From: JBAXXL01 sp038206725 | GTDB taxonomy: Bacteria > Bacteroidota > Ignavibacteria > Kapaibacteriales > UBA2268 | Reading direction: 5' to 3' | NCBI GenBank assembly: GCA_038206725.1 | Contig: JBBRAO010000015.1 | Coordinates: 1 to 64,000 of the forward strand | DNA length: 64,000 bases | In this document: positions 54,265-62,926 of the stretch, one piece after another | How the letters are laid out: each line of letters opens with the position of its first letter | How positions within the stretch are numbered: position 1 is the stretch's first letter | Translations under genes and position numbers: made by a program | The notes under the pieces: generated by a model | What the model saw: only the letters and a program-made list of their open reading frames with translations | What the model was told of the DNA's origin: nothing | Databases searched by the model: none

Positions 54265-54579
54265 TTATTTTTTTAATTCGCCTATTTTTGTTTCTATTGA
54301 TTGAACTTTACCAACCATTCTACCCATTGGTTTATTGGTCTGAATATCCAAAGTTATAGAAGAATACACCCGGTGACAATCGGGAGTGAGCAAAGTATAG
54401 GCTTTTTGAATTATCTCCAATGCCTCCGGCAGTGTCTCGGTTTCCACTATTGTACTCATTGGTGTAAGTTTATATTCAACGTTGCTTGAACGAATCATTT
54501 CCAAAATTCGGCTGACATAGGGACTTACACTATCGCCTTTATCGGTCGGGAACATTGCAAAATTTACAAGTACTGACAT
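54265..54579 (-). CDS. MTH1187/YkoF-family thiamine-binding protein
   Basis: A 104-residue cytoplasmic protein of the family once called UPF0045/DUF77, several members of which bind thiamine (Pfam Thiamine_BP). It shows the ferredoxin-like family pattern VLVNFAMFPTDKGDSVSPYVSRILEMI, VEYKLTPMSTIVE and VYSSITLDIQTNK. The ATG at 54579 follows a GAGG site; a longer in-frame start exists at 54621 but lacks a site. The gene converges with the thiamine-salvage operon, only a MITE-like element lying between. The position supports a thiamine role, although it is not under the riboswitch. Confidence 0.88.
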   Translation of the reverse strand: MSVLVNFAMFPTDKGDSVSPYVSRILEMIRSSNVEYKLTPMSTIVETETLPEALEIIQKAYTLLTPDCHRVYSSITLDIQTNKPMGRMVGKVQSIETKIGELKK

Positions 54580-54657
54580 AATTACCTCATTATAATTGAT
54601 GATATTTTTTATAATAAACAATATTAGAGCCGATTTATTGTCTTACTATGAGTAATT

Positions 54658-55422
54658 ATGCGAAAAAACACAGAAAATATAATCAGAGTCTGCGACATTA
54701 GTGTTAGCTATGGAGACAGACAAATTCTAGAAAACGTCAGTTTCGACGTCAAGCGCGGCGAGATATTCGTTATTGTTGGTTCCAGCGGATCCGGCAAATC
54801 TACGTTATTACGTCAAATGATTGGTTTAGAGGTTCCTGAAAAAGGTTCTGTCTATATTAATGATCTTGAATTTTCGCATGCCGACGAATCCACTCGCAAG
54901 AAAATTTTAAGTAGTTTTGGAGTGTTGTTCCAATCCGGTGGTTTATTCAATTCTATGACCGTTGCCGAAAATATCAAACTTATGCTCGAAACTTATACGG
55001 ATTTATCGGAAGAAAGAATGGATAAAATGATAAATATGAAACTTAAATCAGTGAGTCTGAATGGTTTTGAAAATTTTTACCCTTCTGAACTATCAGGCGG
55101 AATGAAAAAAAGAGCAGGTTTAGCGCGAGCTATGGCTTTGGATCCGGAAATATTATTCTTCGATGAGCCTTCTTCGGGTTTGGATCCGGTAACTGCGGCT
55201 ACTTTGGACAGCCTGATAAAAAATCTTAATCGTCAGTTAGGGACAACAATGGTTATTGTAACCCACGATTTATCGAGTATTCTTGACATATCGGATAGGA
55301 TTGTAATGATTGACAGCGAGGAAAAAGGAATTATCGTCGAAGGTACCCCCGAAGAGCTTATTAAATATACTGAAATTCCTAGTGTTTACAGTTTTTTCAA
55401 TCGTGTATCTGAGTTGAAATAA
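54658..55422 (+). CDS. MlaF-like ABC transporter ATP-binding protein
   Basis: ATPase of an MCE/Mla-type phospholipid transport complex acting between inner and outer membranes. The 254-residue product has Walker A GSSGSGKS (41-48), the MlaF-typical FQSGGLFNSMTVAENI (91-106), signature LSGGMKKRAGLARA (145-158), Walker B ILFFDEPSSGLDP (165-177) and the switch His in THDL. The permease (mlaE) and MCE protein (mlaD) genes that usually flank it are absent here. It is followed one base later by nuoC. Its start is 78 bases from the divergent thiamine-binding protein gene. Confidence 0.9.
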   Translation: MRKNTENIIRVCDISVSYGDRQILENVSFDVKRGEIFVIVGSSGSGKSTLLRQMIGLEVPEKGSVYINDLEFSHADESTRKKILSSFGVLFQSGGLFNSMTVAENIKLMLETYTDLSEERMDKMINMKLKSVSLNGFENFYPSELSGGMKKRAGLARAMALDPEILFFDEPSSGLDPVTAATLDSLIKNLNRQLGTTMVIVTHDLSSILDISDRIVMIDSEEKGIIVEGTPEELIKYTEIPSVYSFFNRVSELK

Positions 55423-55423
55423 T

Positions 55424-55957
55424 ATGAACGAATTAGCAAAGAATATAGAAAAAAGGGTTAAAGAAATAATCGGGGAATGTGAATACTCCGATTTCAGAGA
55501 ACAGTTTTCAATAACCGTTGGGAAAGAAAATCTAATAAAATTAGCTGAATTATTAAAATCAGAATTCGGTTTTGACCAGTTGATTGATGTTACTGCGGTA
55601 GATTATTTGGGTAAACGGGAAAAACGTTTCAGTGTGGTTTATTTCCTATATTCACTTAGTAATAAATTCAAATTAAGAATAAATACTGCAATTGATGAAA
55701 AAGAAACCGTTCCAACAATGACCAAGCTATGGGAAAGTGCCGATTGGTATGAACGCGAAACTTACGATATGTTCGGGATTATTTTTGAAGGGCACCCGGA
55801 TTTGAGAAGGTTTTATATGCCCGAGGATTTCAAAGATCCGGAATCGGGCGAGCCACTGCATCCTTTACGTAAGGATTTCCCACTAATGGGAATAGAAGGT
55901 TCGTTGCCGCTTCCTAAATTCCCTGAAAAAGCGGCAATTGAGAAAAATCAGAAATAA
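55424..55957 (+). CDS. nuoC: NADH-quinone oxidoreductase subunit C, stand-alone
   Basis: Peripheral 30-kDa-type subunit of respiratory complex I that holds the NuoD/NuoB arm together. The 177-residue product has the family motif WYERETYDMFGIIFEGHPDLRRF (about 106-128) and ends in HPLRKDFPLMG, the usual junction to NuoD, followed by a short tail. In most bacteria nuoC sits between nuoB and nuoD. Here it follows an MlaF-like gene (stop TAA, one-base gap) and is followed only by a terminator and tRNA genes. It may be the true subunit of a split nuo operon or an extra copy. Confidence 0.93.
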   Translation: MNELAKNIEKRVKEIIGECEYSDFREQFSITVGKENLIKLAELLKSEFGFDQLIDVTAVDYLGKREKRFSVVYFLYSLSNKFKLRINTAIDEKETVPTMTKLWESADWYERETYDMFGIIFEGHPDLRRFYMPEDFKDPESGEPLHPLRKDFPLMGIEGSLPLPKFPEKAAIEKNQK

Positions 55958-55990
55958 AAAAAGTATCCTCGTTTGAGGATGCTTTTTTTT
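55957..55990. terminator. bidirectional intrinsic terminator between nuoC and the tRNA-Thr pair
   Basis: ATCCTC (55965-55970) pairs with GAGGAT (55975-55980) plus flanking AAG/CTT, loop GTTT, with A's before and T's after. It serves both converging units. Confidence 0.85.
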
Positions 55991-55994
55991 TGAG

Positions 55995-56067
55995 AGCCAC
56001 CTGGCGGACTCGAACCGTCGACCTGCTGATTACAAATCAGCTGCTCTACCAACTGAGCTAAGGTGGC
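55995..56067 (-). tRNA. tRNA-Thr (TGT), second of a tandem pair
   Basis: On the minus strand a 73-base cloverleaf: acceptor GCCACCT/AGGTGGC with discriminator T, D-arm AGCTCAGTTGGTAGAGC, anticodon stem GCTGA/TCAGC with loop TTTGTAA (anticodon TGT, Thr), and T-arm GACGGTTCGAGTCCGCC. CCA is not encoded. It is identical to the copy at 56093-56165. Confidence 0.97.
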
Positions 56068-56092
56068 ATTAAGCCATTTTTATTTTTTTGAG

Positions 56093-56165
56093 AGCCACCT
56101 GGCGGACTCGAACCGTCGACCTGCTGATTACAAATCAGCTGCTCTACCAACTGAGCTAAGGTGGC
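56093..56165 (-). tRNA. tRNA-Thr (TGT), first of a tandem pair
   Basis: The same 73 bases as 55995-56067, 98 bases away. Part of the spacer (TTTTTTTGAGAGCCACC on the plus strand) is shared too, showing a tandem duplication. CCA is not encoded. Confidence 0.97.
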
Positions 56166-56500
56166 AAAAAAACAAGAATTCAAAATTACGACTTTTTTCC
56201 GAATCTACAAATTATTTTTTCAAGTATTTTGGATTTATTTTTAATATTATCTGAATCAGGATTTAAAGGAGCAGTTCAAAGTTGAAAAGAAATCCATCCA
56301 TCAACTACGAAGTAGTTGAAAACGAATAGCCTTGTTTTTCGGAATTTTTCTTAGGATTCATAATGAAGGCAAGGATTGTTTAAGGAAGGATTATATTGGG
56401 GTTGTATATATAGCGTTTTGAAGAACTTTCTGGGGCGTGTGTTCTGCCATATTTTTTAATAAATACAGTCGAACAGACGCCCGCGTCTGTTCGATGATAA
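56166..56500. other. gene-free region with two palindromes
   Basis: It holds TCAACTAC/GTAGTTGA (56301-56319) and the 12-base-pair palindrome at 56469-56494, otherwise AT-rich DNA. No gene was seen. The tRNA promoter should lie just right of 56165. Confidence 0.5.
56469..56494 (-). repeat. perfect 12-base-pair palindrome downstream of the barrel gene
   Basis: TCGAACAGACGC (56469-56480) pairs with GCGTCTGTTCGA (56483-56494), with a CC centre. On the minus strand it follows the barrel-protein gene and is followed by CTGTATTTATT, so it could work as a poor terminator, but the lack of a direct T tract also fits a dispersed palindrome. Confidence 0.7.
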
Positions 56501-57196
56501 TTATTCAGTCAGTTGTTTTCCACCGAAAAATACAGCTACATTTAATGTAAGATAATTTTTAGCTTTTTCATTATCAACTTTACCTATAAGATTTGCGAAA
56601 TTGTACTTCGCTTCAACGTTGACGAGAATAAGAAATAAATCCAGATCAACACCCGCACCCAGACCTAATCCGAATCGGTTGTATGTTGGATTATCATCAT
56701 AATTAGAATAGTTACCGGCTTTTAATTCCACAGTGCTATTCATATAATTGTATGTTAATTCACCGGTTGCATAAATTCCTAATGTTCTAGTCAAAGGATA
56801 TATGTTTATACCTGCGGAAATAGGAACAATGTTTTGTGTAGTAACCAATGTAGCCAATACTGAATTATTAGTTGGACTTTGTATCAATATCTCGGTTTTT
56901 GGAAAGTTATTCCAAGCAATTCCGGCATTTAATAAAAGACTGTTGTTTATCGGCAATCTGAATTTGATGCCGATATCGAAACCGGTTTTTGCGGCATTGC
57001 GGACAAGTGTGTTTGCCGATTCGCCGTCAACCAATTTGTCGCTGTTGTAAATGTTGTTGATTTGGGAGTTAGGAGTAGCCAATCCGGCAAATATTCCTAA
57101 TCCTATATCTGCACGAGCTTGATATGAACTCATTACAGAAATTAGGCCGACTACGGCAATCACAAGGATTTTTCTAAATAAGCTTAGAGTTTTCAT
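56501..57196 (-). CDS. outer-membrane beta-barrel protein (OmpA-like barrel fold)
   Basis: A 231-residue exported protein of unknown role. Signal peptide 1-29 (ends QARA). The mature part shows about eight to ten beta strands (IGLGIFAGLATPN, GFDIGIKFRLPI, LLLNAGIAWNNFP, NIVPISAGINIYPL, LGIYATGELTYNY, RFGLGLGAGVDLDL, LILVNVEAKYNFANL, LTLNVAVFFGG), as in small barrels of the OMP_b-brl type. The last strand ends near FFGGKQLTE rather than in a C-terminal aromatic. It is transcribed alone, with a 12-base-pair palindrome downstream. Confidence 0.8.
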   Translation of the reverse strand: MKTLSLFRKILVIAVVGLISVMSSYQARADIGLGIFAGLATPNSQINNIYNSDKLVDGESANTLVRNAAKTGFDIGIKFRLPINNSLLLNAGIAWNNFPKTEILIQSPTNNSVLATLVTTQNIVPISAGINIYPLTRTLGIYATGELTYNYMNSTVELKAGNYSNYDDNPTYNRFGLGLGAGVDLDLFLILVNVEAKYNFANLIGKVDNEKAKNYLTLNVAVFFGGKQLTE

Positions 57197-57782
57197 AATA
57201 CCTCACGAAAAAAAAGAAGATTTTAAAACAAAATAACCTGTTAGGACTTTTAGAAATTAATTTGTTTCAGGATTATGATGTTTTATCGAATATTGAGAAT
57301 TTGGTAGTAGATTGTAGTTGATTGTAAATAAATATACTTGCATTTAGAGTAGTTATTGTTGTTCAGTACACTTACAATTCTTGTGGTAATGTTTGTAACT
57401 ATGTTTGTAACTATGTTTGCGTTTGGTCTGTTATTAATCTGTTACAATATCAAAAAACAAATATAATCATTTTTATTGACAAATACCTATTATTGGTAGG
57501 AATAATAGAAAAAAGACCAGTACAGAAATTCCTGAGTTTTTGGATTCCACTTTCAATTTATTATTTCATCCCTACTGGATTTTAGGTCGGAACGCTGCCC
57601 AATTTCTATAAACATTCCATCTCTCCGATATTGAAGAGGTTTTCTTCTTATTCAAAATTCAAAATTCAAAATTGATTCGTCTTCATCCATTTTCAACTTA
57701 TAACTTTCAACTTTCATTTGTAAAACAATAGCTGTAAATAACCGTCATTTGCTTACTATATTAACATTAAATTTAAGAATAA
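57197..57782. other. long gene-free region with short tandem repeats
   Basis: It contains a 12-base unit GTTTGTAACTAT repeated twice plus a partial third copy (57391-57419) and an ATTCAAA tandem near 57651-57674. It separates divergent genes and should hold both promoters. No gene was seen. Confidence 0.5.
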
Positions 57783-60700
57783 ATGAAACGAATACTAATT
57801 TTATCAGTTCTAATTTTGCTTTCGCAATTATCTTTAAAGGCAGAAATAGAGCTTAACGCCGATTTGCTTTCGGGAATGAAATTTAGAAATATCGGTCCCG
57901 CAATGACTTCGGGCAGAATAAGCGATATCGCGGTCAATCCCAAAAACAAATCAGAATGGTACGTTGCTGTTGCGGCGGGTCATATTTGGAAAACCACAAA
58001 TAATGGAACTAGTTTTACACCAATATTCGATAACGAGGGCTCGTATTCTGTTGGTTGTATAAGCATTGATCCGAGCAATCCGTTTACTATATGGGTCGGC
58101 TCCGGTGAAAATAACAGCCAACGTTCTGTCGGTTATGGTGACGGAGTTTATAAATCTACCGATGGCGGAAGCTCTTGGTTGAAAATGGGGCTCCCTAAAT
58201 CGGAACACATTGGTAAAATCTATGTTGACCCACGGAATTCGAATGTGGTTTATGTTGCCGCGCAAGGTCCTCTATGGGCTGACGGTGGTGACCGCGGATT
58301 ATACAAAACCATAGATGGTGGAAAAACTTGGACAAAAATATTAAATATATCCGAAAAAACAGGCGTTACGGATATAGTTGCTGATTCGCGCAATCCCGAT
58401 GTGCTTTATGCGGCATCTTACCAAAGACGCCGTCACGTATTTACTCTGATTGACGGTGGTCCTGAATCGGCTGTTTATAAAAGTGAAGACGCGGGAGCGA
58501 CTTGGAATAAAATTATGAGCGGTATGCCCGGTGGCGATGTCGGTCGCATCGGTTTAGCAATTTCACCCGTTAATCCGGATGTTTTATATGCAATCGTCGA
58601 AGCTCAAGAATCCAATGGCGGATTTTTCCGTTCAACAAACCGTGGCGCAAGCTGGGAAAAAAGAAATCCACACGTATCTTCCAATCCGCAATACTACCAA
58701 GAACTATTCTGCGATCCTAAAAATGTGGACAAAGTATTCTCGATGGGAACTTTAACAATGGTTACCGAGGACGGAGGAAGCACTTTCAACGCTCTTTCCA
58801 ACCGTCAGCGACACGTGGACGACCACGCTTTGTACATTGAACCTGAAAACACAAAACATATTTTGATAGGCGGGGACGGAGGCTTATACGAATCTTTCGA
58901 TAATGGCTACACTTGGCGATTCTTCGAAAACATTCCTGTAACTCAATTCTATAGAATAGAAGCTGATAACGCTTTACCATTTTATTGGGTTTACGGAGGC
59001 ACCCAGGATAATAATTCAGTCGGCGGACCTTCGAGAACGAGTAACGCTTCAGGTATATTGAACCAAGACTGGCTTTATGTTGTTGGTGGTGACGGTTATG
59101 AACCACAAATAGATCCTGACAATCCTAACATCGTTTACGGTCAGTGGCAATATGGCAATTTCGTACGATTTGACAAAAAAAGCGGTGAAATAACCGGCAT
59201 TCAACCTCAAGCCAAAGAAGGCGAAGAACTTAGATGGAACTGGGATTCACCTATGATAATCAGTCAACACAACACTTCGCGTTTATACGTTGCGGCGAAT
59301 AAAGTTTTCCGCTCCGACGATAAAGGCAACACTTGGCAGGAAATTAGTGAAGATTTAACCCGAAATTTAGATAGAGATCAACTCGAAGTGATGGGCAAAA
59401 TATGGGAACCCGAAGCGGTTGCAAAAAGCACTTCGACATCATTATATGGAAATATCATTTCATTATGCGAATCACCTAAGCAAGAAGGTTTGCTTTATGT
59501 AGGAACCGACGATGGTTTAATTCAAGTTACCGAAGACAATGGCAAAACTTGGACAAAAATTGAAAAGTTCGCCGGAGTTCCTGAAACAACTTATGTAAGC
59601 GATATATATCCTTCGCGTCACGATGCGCAGGTAGTTTATGCGGCTTTCAATAATCACAAACGCGCTGACTTTAAACCTTATATAATGAAATCGTTCGACA
59701 AAGGTAAATCTTGGCAATCAATCGCCGGAAACCTACCTGAAAATGAACCGATCTGGACAATTGAAGAAGATCCGATGAATCCTGATTTGTTATTTATCGG
59801 TACTGAAACCGGTTTATATCTAACTATTGACGGTGGAAAAAAATGGATTAAAGATAACAGCGGAATGCCGAAAACTATGGCGGTAAAGGATTTGGATATT
59901 CAAGAACGCGAAAGCGATTTGGTAATAGGCACTTTCGGGCGCGGGATTTATATATTCGACAATTATACTCCATTACGCGAAATAGCTCAGGATAAAGCAA
60001 TTCTGAATAAACAAGCTCATATATTTAAAATAAAAGACGCTTTGATGTATCATACAAGTTATGCAAACTGTAGAAATAACGAGGGCGAAACATTTTTCCA
60101 CTCTTCCAATCCTCCTTATGGTGCTGAATTTGTTTATTATATCAAAGACGACATCAAATCCCTGAAGTCAATTCGTCAGGAACAATGGAAAAAAGATATA
60201 GAGGCAAAGAAAAAACCAACATATCCGACAAAAGAACAACTAAGATTGGAAGATTTGGAGCAAGCTCCTGAACTAATGTTTACGATAAAGAATTACAAAG
60301 GCGATGTTATTCGTAAATTGAAAGCACCTTACAAAAAAGGTATCCAGAAATTAAATTGGGACTTCCGTTATGCGGGCGACCAACCTCTATCAGCCGGATC
60401 GGACGTGAACAACATAAGCGGAATGGCTGTACCTCCCGGAGCATATAAAATATCGCTGAGCAAGATACAAGGCGATACAATAATGGATTTAGTCACGGAT
60501 AAGGAATTTGTTTGCAAACCATTGGGTAATCTGACATTGCCTGCGGGTAACAGCAAAGAATTGGACGATTTCCGTAAGAGCGTTGTTGATGTTCAAGGAA
60601 CCGTAAGTGAAGCGAACGCAGTTTTGAGCGATTTGGATAATACTCTAGCAATAATTGCAAAGACTTTGACATTACAAGCAAACGCGGACGAGAAATATAT

Positions 60701-61019
60701 CACGAAAGTAAATAAATTAAAAGCAGGGTTGGAAGTGTTTAAAGTGAAATTGAACGGAGACCCTTCTATTTCAAGCCGTAGTGGCAACCAACCACCTTCA
60801 ATATCGGATAGAATAGGCTATATTGCAATGACAATGTGGGAATCAGGTTCACAAGTAACCGAAACTAACAAACAGTCAATAGCAATTACAAAAACACAAT
60901 TAGATAAATTGTTAGCGGATATATATACAATAAAAACTAAAGACTTAACTGAATTAAATAATTACCTTGATGCTATTGATGCACCGCTAACCCCGGGTCG
61001 TTTCCCTAATCGTAAGTAA
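57783..61019 (+). CDS. VPS10/sortilin-like BNR-repeat exported protein
   Basis: A 1078-residue exported protein of the 'glycosyl hydrolase / sortilin-like' annotation group; no glycosidase active site is seen. Signal peptide 1-20. Residues about 30-730 form two beta-propellers with many Asp boxes (STDGGSSWL, TIDGGKTWT, SEDAGATWN, EDNGKTWTK, SFDKGKSWQ, TIDGGKKWI) and conserved GSGENN and GGTQDN segments. About 750-960 include a beta-sandwich (KLNWDFRY, GAYKISLSK), and 960-1060 a helical region (coiled-coil-like). It lacks a T9SS tail and ends PLTPGRFPNRK, so it is probably periplasmic or exported by another route. The dxs gene follows three bases after the stop. Confidence 0.9.
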   Translation: MKRILILSVLILLSQLSLKAEIELNADLLSGMKFRNIGPAMTSGRISDIAVNPKNKSEWYVAVAAGHIWKTTNNGTSFTPIFDNEGSYSVGCISIDPSNPFTIWVGSGENNSQRSVGYGDGVYKSTDGGSSWLKMGLPKSEHIGKIYVDPRNSNVVYVAAQGPLWADGGDRGLYKTIDGGKTWTKILNISEKTGVTDIVADSRNPDVLYAASYQRRRHVFTLIDGGPESAVYKSEDAGATWNKIMSGMPGGDVGRIGLAISPVNPDVLYAIVEAQESNGGFFRSTNRGASWEKRNPHVSSNPQYYQELFCDPKNVDKVFSMGTLTMVTEDGGSTFNALSNRQRHVDDHALYIEPENTKHILIGGDGGLYESFDNGYTWRFFENIPVTQFYRIEADNALPFYWVYGGTQDNNSVGGPSRTSNASGILNQDWLYVVGGDGYEPQIDPDNPNIVYGQWQYGNFVRFDKKSGEITGIQPQAKEGEELRWNWDSPMIISQHNTSRLYVAANKVFRSDDKGNTWQEISEDLTRNLDRDQLEVMGKIWEPEAVAKSTSTSLYGNIISLCESPKQEGLLYVGTDDGLIQVTEDNGKTWTKIEKFAGVPETTYVSDIYPSRHDAQVVYAAFNNHKRADFKPYIMKSFDKGKSWQSIAGNLPENEPIWTIEEDPMNPDLLFIGTETGLYLTIDGGKKWIKDNSGMPKTMAVKDLDIQERESDLVIGTFGRGIYIFDNYTPLREIAQDKAILNKQAHIFKIKDALMYHTSYANCRNNEGETFFHSSNPPYGAEFVYYIKDDIKSLKSIRQEQWKKDIEAKKKPTYPTKEQLRLEDLEQAPELMFTIKNYKGDVIRKLKAPYKKGIQKLNWDFRYAGDQPLSAGSDVNNISGMAVPPGAYKISLSKIQGDTIMDLVTDKEFVCKPLGNLTLPAGNSKELDDFRKSVVDVQGTVSEANAVLSDLDNTLAIIAKTLTLQANADEKYITKVNKLKAGLEVFKVKLNGDPSISSRSGNQPPSISDRIGYIAMTMWESGSQVTETNKQSIAITKTQLDKLLADIYTIKTKDLTELNNYLDAIDAPLTPGRFPNRK

Positions 61020-61022
61020 ACT

Positions 61023-62918
61023 ATGGAAGAAAAAGATTATAAATACTTATTTAATATAAATTCGCCGGAAGATTTGCGAAAACTTCCCCGCGCGGTATTG
61101 CCTCAAGTATGTAATGAATTACGTAATTACCTTATCGACACAGTTACTCAAACCGGTGGTCATTTTGGTGCCGGATTGGGTGTGGTTGAATTAACAGTCG
61201 CATTGCACTATATAATGAATACTCCGGAAGATAAAATTATTTTTGATGTAGGTCACCAAGCCTATCCGCATAAAATTCTTACCGGCAGACGCGATGAATT
61301 GAAAACCATCCGGAAAAAAGGTGGGTTGTCAGGATTCCCTAAAATCAAAGAGAGCGTATATGACGCTTTTGGAACTGGGCACGCTTCTACAAGTATTTCT
61401 GCCGCTTTAGGGATTGCAACAGCACGCGATATAAACAAAGAAAATTACCGTGTAGCGGCTGTAATCGGCGATGGCTCTATGACTGGCGGTATGGCTTACG
61501 AAGCTATGAATAACTGCGGTTTTCAAAAGCGCAAAGTGCTTATAATTCTCAATGATAACTTCTTTTCGATTGATAAAAACATATCAGCGTTTTCGAATTA
61601 CTTCAATAAAGTTTTTACAAGTAACACCGCTATGACTGTTAGAGAAAACTTGTGGAACGCAATGGGTAAAATGTCCAGCGGTGATAGATTGCGGAAGTTT
61701 GCATCACGATTGGAAGATAGTATAAAAGCTATTATCACTCCGGGTGTGTTGTTCGAAACATTGGGTTTTAACTATTTCGGTCCTATAAACGGCAACAATA
61801 TTTATAAACTTGTCGATATATTAGAAAAAATTAAAGATTTGAATGGTCCTGCTTTCCTTCATATTATGACAGAAAAAGGCAAAGGATATCTCCCTGCTGA
61901 AGAAGATAAACAAAAGCTTCACGCTATAGGTATGCCAATTAGCGTAACCGATAAAGTAGATCAAAATAATAATGAACTAAATTCCTACAGTAATATTTTT
62001 GGTGAAGCACTGACCGAAATTTGCGAACAAAATAGTAAAGTTGTGGCGATTACCGCGGCGATGGCCGATGGAACAGGACTGAATATTTTACAAAAGAAGT
62101 ACCCCGAAAAAGTAATTGATGTCGGAATAGCCGAAGGGCACGCGGTAACTTACGCCGGTGGTATTGCTACTCAGGGAATTATTCCCGTCGTTGCGATTTA
62201 TTCTACATTCCTTCAACGGGCTTATGATAGCATAATTCACGATATAGCGTTGCAGGACCTGCAAGTAGTATTTGCTCTTGACCGTGCGGGATTAGTCGGT
62301 GAAGACGGACCAACCCACCACGGCACTTTTGATATGGCTTACTTGCGGACGATACCTAAAATGATTATTATGGCACCCCGCAATGGCAGGGAACTGCGGA
62401 ATATGCTTTATTCGGCAGTTAATCTATATAAAGGTCAACCTTCGTCCATCCGCTTCCCTCGCGGAAAAACGACTACTGTAACTAATGAAGCATTCCAAGA
62501 AATCCCTTGCGGAAAATCGGAACTTTTACTTGCCGGAACCGATACTGCTATAATTGCGGTAGGTTCGATGGTCAAAACCGCAATGAAAGCCGCTAAGTTA
62601 TTAAAAGAATACGGTATTTTTACAGAAGTTATTGACGCCCGTTTTATAAAGCCGCTTGATAACGATATGCTTAATGATGTATTTTCACGCTTCTCAACAA
62701 TTTTTACAATAGAAGAAGGGCAGATGATAGGCGGATTTGGTTCGGCGGTGGCGGAATATGCTTATGAAGTAAAGTACAAAGGGGATATTAATATTATAGG
62801 TTTACCTGATAGGTTTATCGAACACGGCACTCAAAAAGAATTGTTGACTGAGTGCGGATTGGACTCCCAAAGCCTTGCCGATAAGGTTAAAAATGTATTA
62901 CAAAACATACTCAAATAA
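61023..62918 (+). CDS. dxs: 1-deoxy-D-xylulose-5-phosphate synthase
   Basis: TPP-dependent condensation of pyruvate and glyceraldehyde 3-phosphate, the first step of the MEP isoprenoid pathway. The 631-residue product has the N-terminal GGHFGAGLGVVELTVAL segment, HQAYPHKILTGRR, the TPP/Mg motif GDGSMTGGMAYEAMNN (149-164), the central GLVGEDGPTHHGTFDMAYLR and the C-terminal transketolase domain (FTIEEGQMIGGFGSAV). Length is normal. It lies three bases after a VPS10-like gene and eight bases before a glycosyltransferase, which suggests one transcript. Its cofactor is the product of the thiamine-salvage operon at 49517-54067. Confidence 0.97.
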   Translation: MEEKDYKYLFNINSPEDLRKLPRAVLPQVCNELRNYLIDTVTQTGGHFGAGLGVVELTVALHYIMNTPEDKIIFDVGHQAYPHKILTGRRDELKTIRKKGGLSGFPKIKESVYDAFGTGHASTSISAALGIATARDINKENYRVAAVIGDGSMTGGMAYEAMNNCGFQKRKVLIILNDNFFSIDKNISAFSNYFNKVFTSNTAMTVRENLWNAMGKMSSGDRLRKFASRLEDSIKAIITPGVLFETLGFNYFGPINGNNIYKLVDILEKIKDLNGPAFLHIMTEKGKGYLPAEEDKQKLHAIGMPISVTDKVDQNNNELNSYSNIFGEALTEICEQNSKVVAITAAMADGTGLNILQKKYPEKVIDVGIAEGHAVTYAGGIATQGIIPVVAIYSTFLQRAYDSIIHDIALQDLQVVFALDRAGLVGEDGPTHHGTFDMAYLRTIPKMIIMAPRNGRELRNMLYSAVNLYKGQPSSIRFPRGKTTTVTNEAFQEIPCGKSELLLAGTDTAIIAVGSMVKTAMKAAKLLKEYGIFTEVIDARFIKPLDNDMLNDVFSRFSTIFTIEEGQMIGGFGSAVAEYAYEVKYKGDINIIGLPDRFIEHGTQKELLTECGLDSQSLADKVKNVLQNILK

Positions 62919-62926
62919 ACGATAAT

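Noticed and set aside
56063..56254. A 63-codon plus-strand frame containing SNRRPADYKSAALPTELRW
   Set aside because: It is the antisense of a tRNA-Thr gene; such peptides are a frequent false annotation.
57783..61019. Glycosidase activity of the BNR protein
   Set aside because: BNR/Asp-box propellers occur in many non-enzymes and no sialidase-type Arg triad or Glu/Tyr pair was recognised.
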